Below, piece by piece: positions 48,652 to 58,997 of a stretch of DNA of 64,000 nt. Position numbers and translations under genes: made by a program. Each line of letters starts with the position of its first letter. The stretch's first letter is position 1. Under the pieces are notes generated by a model. It worked only from the letters and a program-made list of their open reading frames with translations, searched no databases and was not told the origin of the DNA. The stretch is from Takakia lepidozioides (Eukaryota; Streptophyta; Takakiopsida; Takakiales; Takakiaceae), in the NCBI GenBank assembly GCA_030704615.1, contig CM060733.1:51954001-52018000 (forward strand). Direction: 5' to 3'.

Positions 48652-49258
48652 GTTATCTTCAACTTCATGCACTCTTCATAGAGAGTTATGCAAAAGTGAC
48701 CCTAGAAACACACTTATTTTTTTTCCATTTTTTTTTTGTCCCATTTTTTGCATGGATGTAGTGGTGCAAAGCCTGATGTCACAGAACAAAATAGAGCTAA
48801 AAATAAAATCATTACGCCCCTCAAAACCGCATATATTTTCTAAATGCAAATATTTATTTTAAGTTCATTTAAATTCGATTTAATTCAAAATTGGTGCAAG
48901 GGTGAGTGCGTCGTTGGGGACGCAATTTATTTTTAATTTAATTTAATTTAATTTTTTAATTTTTTCCTGCTGGATCTTTGTACAGGTGTTGCACACATAT
49001 TTAAGCACATGTAGGAAAAAATGAAGCTTGAACCACATCCGTTTGTTGGGTGCAATGGCATGAGAGGATTTTCTTTCACATTAATAAACAAAAATTGGTT
49101 GATAGGGTGAATGCGTCATTGGGGGGGCAAATGATTTTGTTTGGGTTTGAAACTTTGCATGCGTGTACGTTGCGCACATACATGTAATTATTGAATGACA
49201 TATTTGGTGCACACACACATTGAAGGTTGTTGTTTGCATTTCGCTTATAATGTAGTGT
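48652..49258. other. A/T-rich intron or spacer within the CACTA element
   Basis: Runs of aattta (48925-48965) and no open frame of note. It is probably an intron or intergenic part between the accessory ORFs and TNP2. Confidence 0.4.
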
Positions 49259-50252
49259 ATGGTTGCAACGACACATTATAATATATGTCCCTATGTTCAT
49301 TTGTTCGTATCAGACTTTGTCCATCATTTCCTGGTCTTTTCTCTTGGCACCCCATCCGAAAACAACCCAAGTATATCAGGCGGGAGCCGTGGGCGAGACG
49401 CCGCCTCCACGGTACCGGACGATGATGACGATGACAATGATAGTGACAGTGACAACAACAATGAGCATGGAATTAACCAGGAGGATGTGCAAGCCATGGA
49501 GGATCTCTTAATGCATCATGTGGGCGCTGATGCATCCCATGAAGAGGGAACTCGGCCAATCGATGATCCTGAAATGGCCCCCTCAAATGACATGGAGAGG
49601 GAGGCGAGAACGCCCTTGTACGAAGGGGCGAAAGTGAGTCGACTTTCAACAATCTTACTTTTGCTCAATCTTCAATTTCGATTTGGTATAAGTAATGTTG
49701 GGATGTCTGCCATAATGCAAACTATTGCACACTATATCCTTGCTCCACACTTGAAACCCAAGGTGCCACGGTCGCGGAAAGAGGCGCGCGAAGTTTTGGG
49801 TCTGTGGGATAAGCTATAAGATTTTTCATGCATGTCCATGTGATAAAACCCTATACTACGGAGAGGATTTGCATCTCACCAAGTGCCCACAGTGCAAGAA
49901 AGACCGATATCGGGATGATGTCCAAGGGAAAAAAGTACCACGCAAGGTATAAGCGCCATTCCCCCTCGCATGGAGATTATTAGAGAGTAGTACTCATGCA
50001 AGATCTGATTGTGGTTTTGGAAGGAGTGAGTGAGGAGTGGAATGAGCGACGTTTGGTTTTGACCATTCACACCCAAATGAGGGAGAGACTGCATAAAGGG
50101 AAAGACATAAGGGTGTTGTATTATGTGTGCTAATAGGATGATTACATGTGGGGGGCGTGGGGTATTTCATCCTAGAAAATGCATTACTTTCCGATCATCC
50201 CGCGATTGAGGGCACAGTACCGAAGCCCCGAATTGGCCAGACTCATGAGATG
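49259..50252 (+). pseudogene. CACTA transposase TNP2, N-terminal third
   Basis: The frame 49259-49819 begins with an acidic run (VPDDDDDDNDSDSDNNN) and then has the TNP2 entry region: PLYEGAKVSRLSTILLLLNL, FGISNVGMSAIMQ. After a frame change it reads HACPCDKTLYYGEDLHLTKC, a Cys pair module (CPQCKKDRYRDD) and a gtataag donor. A last segment, near 50186-50252, reads FPIIPRLRAQYRSPELARLM and stops at the codons LMRW against a MULE-type end. The next residues of TNP2 are exactly those that open the minus-strand copy at 33337. Confidence 0.75.
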
Positions 50253-51580
50253 GGGGGGCTGCTATTTCATGAGCCATGAGCCACGAGCGGCATGAGCCAT
50301 GAGCAGAGTCGTAAGTGTCAAAAAAAAAAAAAACATGAACATGATTTTTCCGGAAAAATGAGTGTCCGCGGGAATAGGGTTTAGGGTGTCACGGTCATAG
50401 GGGGAGAAGGACCTCCCGAAGGAGGTTCGGCAATGTTTTTAGAATTACATATTGAAAGGCAATGTTTCGCGAATGGTAGGGTGGTACTGCTCTGTACAAT
50501 GGGGGCCCATTTCAGCCTCCCAGCCACTTGCAAAATCCACCCATACTCCCAATCCCAAACGAAATGAGGAATGATGCATTCTGGGAACGATGGATACAAA
50601 ATAGAACAAAAAGAGGGCACAATGGGGTTTTTATTGATCCACATGAATTGCATTTGAAGCACGTCTACTGTGCTGATTGTGCAAACAAATCTTTAGCCCT
50701 GTGCCTTCTGAATACAAGTCATGTTGTCAATGGGACTTTGACTGCTCTGAGAACTAGCTCATGAGTCATCGGGCTCCTCCAGGTAAACTGGATTGCAGCC
50801 GTTGTACCGCCCCTGTTGATGTTCACCACAATGTCGTGCCCTTCAATCATACCACCATCGAATATGGAAAGCTTCACGTTTTCGCCGTCCACACCAATGC
50901 GAATGTCCCCATACAATGGAGAAGAGAGGAGCGCACTCCTTCAGGAGTATAAGTCTCTCCGATGGAGTCCACCCACGTCCACTGGCAGCAGTTCCACCGC
51001 AACAACATAGCAGTGCGCATTCTTCTGCATGGGTACTCGTCGTAGCTGGGAAAATCAGAATCAAGGATGCGCAGGAGCCACGGACTCCTCAGACCAAGAT
51101 CGTCACCCCGCTCGAAGGCGTAGTGGCCTGGGATATACTCAAAAGCGGACAATGTTTCCACATTCGAACCAGTATCTTCTGTGTAATCTGTGTACCAGAT
51201 AACGATGTCTCCCGATGTGGCCGAATACATTGCATAATCGAAGCCTCCATAAGGGCAGTCGTCCCGGTTCCGGAAGCACGACATCCTTGCAAAGGAGGAC
51301 CTGAGGACGTCTTTGATGCCGATGACAATGACCTTGCGGACAGCAACGAAGCCCTTAGATTTTAGAAATGATGAGAAGCGGAATAGCAGTGCGGGCTCCA
51401 ATAATGGAGCATCTGGGTCACACGTACCCACCAATCATCGTGTAACGTGTTCATCACGCCAGCGGTGGATGAACCGATACCTCTTTCTCATCCACGGGTA
51501 TAGTTTTGAAATCTGCCACCGAAGTCCATCCCCCGGAAGGAAATTCGGCGCCGCATTTACATCGAAGGGGGGATGGACTT
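50253..51580. mobile_element. MULE-type end, left part, up to a single array palindrome
   Basis: Starts ggggggctgctatttcatgagcc after the TNP2 codons, with catgagcc, cacgagcggc and catgagcag repeats, matching the terminus at 33338. The stretch ends near 51540-51560 with ggaaattcggcgccgcattta, a copy of the palindrome that makes the 38.2-39.9 kb array. Together with the 33.3-39.9 kb part it would make an element of roughly 8 kb. Confidence 0.55.
50719..51434 (-). CDS. Unrecognised MULE-associated ORFs
   Basis: Frame 51434-50874 encodes 186 codons (RDDCPYGGFDYAMYSATSGD, then GDIVIWYTDYTEDTGSN, then FPSYDEYP). A second frame (50916-50719) reads GDIRIGVDGENVKLSIFDGG and stops near 50719, so a frameshift or intron joins them. 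No family is recognised. They point towards the element's end, as the transposase does at the other end, so they could be a second gene of an MuDR-like two-gene element. Confidence 0.4.
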
Positions 51581-51589
51581 TGTCGTCTC

Positions 51590-51959
51590 GAGTGGCTATA
51601 GGCCCACCTGGCACTTACTGCCCATAGTTTGCATGGCAGGGAAGGAAACTGAAACGGCTACATTCATGGAGCAGCCAATCTTCATCCGTGCAGGTTCCTG
51701 TAGGGGGGAAATTTAAATGTGCCCTGGCTAGATCCCTACTAGCTAATTTACGTTTGACGACAAATGTAGATTGTGAAAAATGGCTAACCAAGGATGCTAC
51801 ATAAATAGTGATATGCCATACTTTTGGCAAGAACCAGTTGATGGGTTTTGAAATACCATGTAATATCCAGCACAGATTTGTGCATACATCTATCCAACTT
51901 GATACCAGGGCTGGGAACATTTAGACAGAAGTAGGCGATCCTGCTAGTACCCTTAAGGC
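51590..51959. other. No gene recognised
   Basis: Short frames only. If the inversion model is right, one breakpoint lies at or just left of this stretch. Confidence 0.4.
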
Positions 51960-52200
51960 TTACATTTTGAACGAGACCTCATGGCGCAACGACCATGAAC
52001 TGTCATGACGCTGCAACCATCCATGAAGATTAGGTCATGGCTCCTAGACCATGAAGGACCATGAGCGGGAACGCGCGACCATGAGTATAAGGAATGCACG
52101 ACCATGATCAGAAACGTGCAACCATGAGCGAGAACGACGGTACCATGAAGGGGAATAAGAAAGGGAGCATGAAGCATGATCATGGCGGTAAAGTATGAAC
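51960..52200. repeat. Loose (n)ccatga repeat cluster
   Basis: About ten copies of accatga or accatgagc at irregular 15-30 base spacing (52018, 52047, 52058, 52079, 52101, 52120 and on). It resembles the subterminal catgagc repeats of the MULE ends but is less regular. Confidence 0.5.
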
Positions 52201-52329
52201 CAAGAGCAGAAGGGTTCAAGGCAAGAAATGGGTGCATAGGCAGTTGAAGTAATGGAAATCATGAATATATAAAGAGTACATAAAGGAGGATGTGGCGAAT
52301 CCTCAACAATCGGATTTGCTTCAACCACG

Positions 52330-52780
52330 GACCAGCATAAATGTGGACATTGTAATCAATCATTATATTCATCTTCAGATTCTTCCTCTTCTTCCTCCTC
52401 AGTATTGCTACGCGCATCAATGTCTCTAAGACTTATTCTTGCTTCAAGAGTATCTTCCGCATTAAGGTCAACCGCCTCTTTCCTGTATCACATCTGGAAG
52501 AAGAGTAGGTTCCCTCAAACCTATAAAATCTGCATTCTCATCTACATTCATCTCATTGATTTCAGCCACAACTCGTTTATCTCGTGGATCTTTATGAAGC
52601 ACCACCTTCCATCCCGACTTGGTGGTTTCATCAAAAAAAGAACACTTGCTCTACTTGGGTGGAAAGATAAAAGACTATTGCTGCTCTTGGAGCCCCGGTT
52701 ATCATCGTCACGTCTGTCCGTCAGCGTTAGGTCACTTGATGCTGACGGGACCTACGTCACGTCAAGTTTAGGCAATATAC
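52330..52780 (-). pseudogene. CACTA DUF4216-like C-terminal fragment
   Basis: The minus strand (from about 52640) reads FFDETTKSGWKVVLHKDPRD, the same segment as EQVFFSDD and NWKVVV in the 30 kb copy, followed by an acidic tail (NTEEEEEEESEDEYND end near 52365). It is a separate, more diverged CACTA copy. Confidence 0.65.
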
Positions 52781-52899
52781 CTGTAAAACAAAATATAGGT
52801 AAAATAATGCCACTTAAGCAGCCACATCGCCAACGCGGTGGTGGTGGCAGATAAATAATGGAAAAGCAAAAATAAAGTGCAACTGCCAAAATTGGTAAA

Positions 52900-53330
52900 T
52901 TTTTGAAAATGTCGCTTTTTATTTTGTTTTTTTATATAAAAGAGGCGACCGCAGGATTGGCGGTCGTTTTTTTTTTCCAAAATAAAAAAATAAAGTGACC
53001 TCCATATTGGCGGTCGCTTTATATTTCGAAATAAACAAATAGAAGCGACCGTAATATGGCGGTCGTTTTCATTTTAAGAAATACAAAAATAATAAAAACG
53101 ATCGCCAATATGGCGGTCGCTTTTACTTTAGAAAATAAAGAAAATAAAGCGACCGTATGGCGGTCACTGAATTAAAATAAAATAAAAGTTAAAGCGACCG
53201 CTGTGATTGGCGGTCGCTTCAACATTAAATAATTTTAGAAAATAACTAAATACAAGCGACCGCGAATATGGCGGTCGCTGAATTTAAAAAAACTAAAAGT
53301 TAAAGCGATTGTAAAGTAAAAATGGGGGCC
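52900..53330. repeat. Array of GCGACCG/CGGTCGC palindromes, about 55-60 bp period
   Basis: At least six units of the form aagcgaccg, a few bases (taatat, tgtgat), then ggcggtcgctt, separated by A/T-rich spacers (52930, 52985, 53045, 53105, 53150, 53200, 53260). It lies next to the CACTA C-terminal fragment at 52.3-52.8 kb and is most likely that element's subterminal binding-site array. Confidence 0.8.
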
Positions 53331-53463
53331 CTGTTTCACACCCACCAGGATAAATCTCATATTTCCCTCTTGATTATACCACCCGTCAATCTTAGTTTCG
53401 GTGCTACATGAAGCCGTAGTGGAAGCAGGAAAACATCATGACACCTAAACTAGACCTAGTAAC

Positions 53464-54102
53464 AGGGATTGTTTTTCCATGAGCGGTGAGCAGACCGGCC
53501 ATGAGCATGAGCAGAAGAGAATCGGAGGGGTATATTCACATATCCGGCAGAATTACACACTACACTGCCTAATTCCGCGGGGAGTAAATGGTAAGGGTGT
53601 GGGGATAAATGGGCATCGAATGGAGTGGAGTCTATGGACTAGAGGTAAGTCGGCGCCGATCTGTGTCATTATGGTTGGGAGGTAAGTCGGCACCGATTTA
53701 GGTTTTTTTTTTTTTTCCCCTAAAATTGGGGTAATTGATACAAATCGGCGCCGACTTACCTCTTCGATCTTCGAGTGAAAACGGCCAACAAAATCGGGGT
53801 AATTGATACAAATCAGCATCGACTTAGCTCTTCATGTGAAAACGGACAGTGATAATTCTAATTTCCTTTATTGTTTGTTCCGCGGAAATAGAAACATGGC
53901 ATATTACCGCGGGTCCATATTCGCCGCCGACTTCCCATAATTGGACCTTCTGGTTGTCCGCATTGATCCACCATTTTCGTGCAAATAACTGTGGAATGGA
54001 CTCAAAATTGCCTCAAAATTGTGCCATTTGAGACTTTGTTCATGCTTAATTCTGCTCATGCTCATGCTTAGCTGTGCTCATCGCTTATGGAGTTTACGGA
54101 CC
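53464..54102. mobile_element. Non-autonomous MULE (MITE-like), 639 bp, 9-bp target duplication
   Basis: Flanked by cctagtaac on both sides (53455-53463 and 54103-54111). Left end has tccatgagcggtgagca; the right end read in reverse has tccataagcgatgagca, with further catgagc repeats inside both. Internally, gtaagtcggcgccgactta-type palindromes occur three times (53644-53760). No coding capacity. The 9-bp duplication and the catgagc ends point to the MULE superfamily. Confidence 0.75.
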
Positions 54103-54111
54103 CCTAGTAAC

Positions 54112-55619
54112 TTGTCACTTGCAATTTCAATGGTTCGTTTCGTTCTCCGTTATTAGCCCATTGTTTAGAGAAGATATCGAGACCCACTGACCGTGGGCTT
54201 GCGCGGCCCGGGGCACTTGCACTTCGTCAATTTGTTCTTACGGTTCACCATGTCAGCGTTCGGATGGTCACACAATTGCTTCACTGGTTCTAGAGTTGTT
54301 GCGTTCAACTTTCTAACTCGGCAGTTTGCCATCTGATCTATGATCAGCCATGCCATAAATGATTGACTCTGTCTGCTAAGTCCTTGGTTACCCTCTCGTA
54401 AGCCCCGATCGCCTGTAATGATCCTTCCTAGTGGGCCTGTGCGGCTATGCTATAAAGTTGCTCTCAATGCGGTGACCCCTGATATGGAGCCCCCGTGATT
54501 CATAATGCAGAACTCACGATTCACTCACTGATATGATGACTTAGTGCTACAAATACAAATACAAGCCCGTCTCCAAAGTGTTACGATCCTCCTTTATATC
54601 ACGATAAAGATACCCGACATGCTACTCAGATTCTCTGTTACTCCAGAATGGATCCAAGTCCGCGTATGTATTACTGCGCCGTTACTGAACTACAATACTC
54701 ATCTCCTCTCTGATCTCCTACTAAGTCCTTGCTATCAGCGTCCATCATGACCGGTCTACCATCCTCGGCTCTTCTCTCAGAGTGTCCACAATTAGAACTA
54801 CTGTCAAAATAAGAACTTCATTGTCATATTGCTTACTGGCCCTGTACCCTCAAAAGCTGGTAGATTAGCCCTTCACATGGGGCTGCTCCACTATGATCAC
54901 CGCTCAACTCCACATTACCCGTACCAAGTGTACCTCCCTTCTATGTGTTTAATACATGGCCACGTGGTGTCTAATAAAGGCTTGGTAATATCCTTAAGCC
55001 TAAAACGTAATTGCTAAAATCTGCTTAGTCATGTACCCTGTTGATTCAAGGCGGCGCCCCTCCAGCCGTTGATTGGCATTGCATCAAGCCTTGCATGTCG
55101 CCATCTCCTCGGCATTCATCCTGCTCCGTCGCTCATTCATCCATAACCTCATCCGCGATCCTTCGTGAAAACACTTGCTCTGCTCCCACCGATGAACACC
55201 TCTTGATGCTGACTGTTCATAATCCGTTCATCTTCCCATCGCAATGAAGCACTTTTGGAAGGTCAACTTCATCCATCCTCACCATACCCTTTATCCGTAC
55301 ATGGCCTTCGCACATTCCCATGCACATCCCCACTAACTTCATCCTACTTTCTTCCGTCCATTATTCATTTGATAAACCCCTAGGGTTTTATTGGCACCGG
55401 TTTTCCCTTTACAGCTGTAAAGTACTCCATTTTTTTTAGAGTGAAAGTCCATTTTCACCAAGTCAGCATACTCACTTTACTGATGCACTAGCTTGAGGTC
55501 CCCTCATGATCGCATCCATCGTTTCTTAGCTGCATCCTCGATCATGCATATTTGATCAACTCCTCCATGGCCTCAGTGTGCGATTTGTCCTTGTAGCCTT
55601 GGAATGTATATGACCCTTC
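54112..55619. other. No gene recognised
   Basis: Many short frames, none with a motif. Possibly host intergenic DNA. Confidence 0.4.
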
Positions 55620-55877
55620 CTACGCTAACTCGATTCCTTTGCGTTTTCTTGGCCTGAGCATCATAACGAGCTGCCCCTCCTTCAGTGATTCCATGTTTGA
55701 GTTATTGGTTCTACACGCGGCATAACTCTCATGTTGTTCTTTCTGCGCCTTGAGAACATTTTCATGCATGGATACGTCGATTTGGGCCAAAAGTTCAACC
55801 TTTTCCTTCATCATGGTGTTGATGGCCTCTTTGCTGTCTCGCAAGTCGACTAGTTCTGTGACTCTCTGTAGATGCAT
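55620..55877 (-). CDS. Unrecognised coiled-coil-like ORF
   Basis: 85 codons rich in Glu, Lys and Met with heptad-like spacing (VTELVDLRDSKEAINTMMKE, LKAQKEQHESY), ending in a basic RPRKRKGIELA. A gtat donor-like site lies nearby. Could be an exon of a host protein or of a transposon ORF. Confidence 0.3.
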   Translation of the reverse strand: MHLQRVTELVDLRDSKEAINTMMKEKVELLAQIDVSMHENVLKAQKEQHESYAACRTNNSNMESLKEGQLVMMLRPRKRKGIELA

Positions 55878-57485
55878 ATAATGGTATATTTTTATTTTCA
55901 GATCGTTTTTTTATCTCAAGACAAACAGTTTAGGCATTGTACTGCCAAAACGGGGCAGTTTGTTAGTTACTTGGGAATCGTTGATAAAACACTTAGGAAC
56001 GTAGTTAGTGTCTGCGACGACCATGGAGATGAGCTCTGACATCAAGATGACCATAGGAAGCTGCATCGACAACAGGATAGGTACCAAATTGATACTGGTA
56101 ACGGCAAGGTGAACCTGTTCGGACATACAAGGCGGCTGTTTAAGTCTCGGATTGCGATCTCTCTGTTCTCACGTCTTTCAAATCCAGTAGGAACACACAG
56201 CAAGGATGCTTGGCAATTGGAAGAAACAAACGTGTACAATGATGAGATACGTGACAAAGCAAAATGCTGCATCGGAGCAAACGGCGGGTTAGTAGCTTCA
56301 CGGGAAGTTTTGACTCCCCAACAATGTGAAGCGAGTACGAAAAGAATCCAGGAAGATCTGTGACCCAGTGGCACGGCCAAAGACCCCCAGGGGCACCATC
56401 AGTAATTTATTTCCCAAGAAGGAGCAACTTCCTGGATGATGAAAGCATGGAGACCAGTCGTCGGTCGCCGGTCGCCCTAGAGATTTGCATCCCTAGGGTC
56501 GACCGGTCGGTTTTTCATCCCTGATCACCCTAGAAATTTGGAGGCTTCTATGGGGTGCCTAATTGTAAATTTTCACCAAGTTTGGTGATTTATGGAGGAG
56601 ATGAGTGACGACATCAAATTATCGAGCCGAATGCACTCACAAAAGCCGGTTATTTGAGTTTTTGCTTCATGGATGGATGAAAAATCCTAAGTTCGCCCTA
56701 AGGAGCTGGATGGATGAAACTAGCGGCAGTTAGTCAACTAGTGCCAATTAGCATCCAATGGATGGATGAGAAAAAAGATATATCATTTGCCTCCAAGGTT
56801 TTCCATCCAAGTTTTAGTTTATTTCAATCTATAGATTTTAAATGATAACCTCCTCAAGTATATACTAGTTTAAGACTATCCTACATTAATTTAAGAGGAC
56901 CAAAAACAGTATAAAAGAAGAACAAGCTTTCCTTGTTCTTCACCTAGTTCCATTGCATAGTTTCCCTCTTGCTTGATGTATTGTTGCTTTGCTAGTTTTT
57001 GCTTGAGGAGGCCTAGGTCCTAGGGAGTGGAGCTTGAAGCTCCCTAGTGTAGGAAGTGTGTTAGAGAGCTAAGGCAAGGAGCTTAGTTCATTGTTGGCCT
57101 TGAGGCCCTTTTGAATTTATCAAGGAGATTGTGCAAATTCATGTGGAGAGGAAGACTTGGAGACGAGTAGGGAACGCTGGTTTGGACCTAGTGACGAGTA
57201 CCGCAGAAGGACCGCACAGAGTACCATTTCACGAGTCATTAGAGCATCACAAGCACCTCGCGCATTGGAAGGTTGACACACTACTCACTTGTCATTTATG
57301 CATTTGAATTATTGATTTGTTCCAAGCCATGACTTGAAGATTGAAAATTGCTTGACAAAATAGCCCTCTTGATTTGCACTATGAGTGTACTATGATTTGA
57401 AGGTTGCATTTGATGTGGGAAGACCCATGATATGATTTGCCAAAGGGCTTTGGCACCACTACAAGTGGAATGAAGCATTGAGTAT
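55878..57485. other. No gene recognised; TATA-like site near 56910
   Basis: Contains tttcatcc/ggatgaaa motifs at 56.5-56.8 kb and agtataaaagaag at about 56908, a plausible TATA box about 570 bases before the retropepsin-like ORF. The stretch between could be a leader or LTR-like region. Nothing else is supported. Confidence 0.4.
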
Positions 57486-57804
57486 TTGTTCATTTTTAAG
57501 AGAGTGAACTTGATTTTTGGGAGGGGAGAGAAGCTTGTGAATGTTTTTTGTTTGCTGGATACAGTTTCACCTTATACCTACGTATCTTCTACGACGTTGT
57601 CTGCATTTGGTGTTAAGGAAGACCAGTGTATGGCAGGAAGTCTCGATTGTCTCGAGTTTACAGTACATGGTTGCCATGGTTGCAAGATGTATGTTTTTAG
57701 GTCGCACAAGCACTTTTCCGATGTTAATGTGATTGGCTCCGATTTCATGAAATGGGCACATGTTGTCTTGCTTGTGGATTACAAGCATAGGTTGGTTGAG
57801 TTGT
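57486..57804 (+). CDS. Retropepsin-like ORF, broken near its end by a CACTA element
   Basis: The frame reads NVFCLLDTVSPYTYVSSTTL, resembling the active-site loop of retroviral-type aspartic proteases (usually LLDTGS; here the Gly is Val), then NVIGSDFMKWAHVVLLVDYK, like the C-terminal strand with its IG-D motif. No start codon opens it, so it is an exon or remnant. Ignoring the inserted element and one copy of its target duplication, the frame would run on for only about six codons to a stop. Confidence 0.5.
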
Positions 57805-58994
57805 CACTACAGGAAAAGGGGGGGGGGGTTTGCGACGCCGTGGCCACGCCGCAACGTCGTAAAACAGCCCTTTTCGGGCAGGGGGAAAAACCCAAATTTG
57901 CGATGCCTGGGCGTCGCACGCCCGTCACAAGGGCGTCGCCAGAAAACGTCGCAAATTTGAGACCAATGGGGGTCGCAAATAGGCGAAACCGCGATTTGCG
58001 ATGCCCAGACGTCGGAAAGAAAAAAAAACCTACTCTGCAATGCAGAATTAGCACTGTCCGTGGGTCGCAAAGTGCGACGCCCAGACGTCACAATTTAAGG
58101 GGGTACATTTGAATTTAGGCGGGAAAATTTAAATTTGAAATTTGAATTTCAAAAACTTGTTGACCATTGACTCCGGTTCTCTCTAATGACGATATGTTCA
58201 TTACATACATCATGCAATGCAATGCATACTTGAACCTAAGACCTCCACGTTGTAACATTTCTAAGACACTACAAACTAACCAACACACCTATGCTACATC
58301 TATGTATCACAAAAGCAATCTAAATAAATATATACACATATAAAGATTTCCTTCAAGAGCCTTCAAGTTCCTTCTAAGGGGGTCTCTCTTGTGACGCCGG
58401 GGAGTTGCAACCTCCACAGCCTTAGTGCCCAGCCCTAGCCCAAGCCCCAGCCCCAACATCGTCGTCATTGTTGCACCCCCCCACCGCCAGACGCCCTAAG
58501 CGACGTCCTTGTGATGACCTAAGCTGACCACAACACCATTGCGACCCCTGGCGTCGCAACATTGGGCGTCCCAGCGCGGGCGCCCCCAACGACGCTTTTG
58601 TGAAGTTGAGGGCCGCAAAGTCCAAAAAAAACAGAGAAAACAAACTCCCACTATGGTAATGCTGTTGCGACGCCCTGGCGTCGCAGAGGCGCCCTTAGTG
58701 ACGCTTTTGCGATGCCGAGGCGTCGCAACGTCCCAAAAAATAATAATAAAAAAAAATTGGATTTCCGACGCCGGGGCGTCGCAAGAAATAAAAACCGTCG
58801 AAGCGAGGGCCATCTTTCCCCCTTCATGCCACCTTACGACAGCTGGGCGTCGTAATGGTGTCGCAGCGGGGGATTGCGACGCCGGGGCGTCGCAAACAAA
58901 CGCCGTGGGCTCGGCGTCGCAGGCTCAACGCCGTGCGGGGCGTGGGCGCGCAGCTGGCATCGCAAACCCCCCCCCCCCCCCATTTGCTGTAGTG
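57805..58994. mobile_element. Complete non-autonomous CACTA element, 1,190 bp
   Basis: Starts CACTACAGGAAAAGGGG and ends CCCCATTTGCTGTAGTG, giving inverted ends of about 17-25 bases with a few mismatches, flanked by the 3-bp direct repeat tgt (57802-57804 and 58995-58997), the CACTA hallmark. Both subterminal parts are full of gcgacg/cgtcgc palindromes; the middle (about 58100-58480) is unrelated A/T-rich sequence. No transposase is encoded, so it depends on a TNP2 supplied elsewhere. Confidence 0.9.
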
Positions 58995-58997
58995 TGT

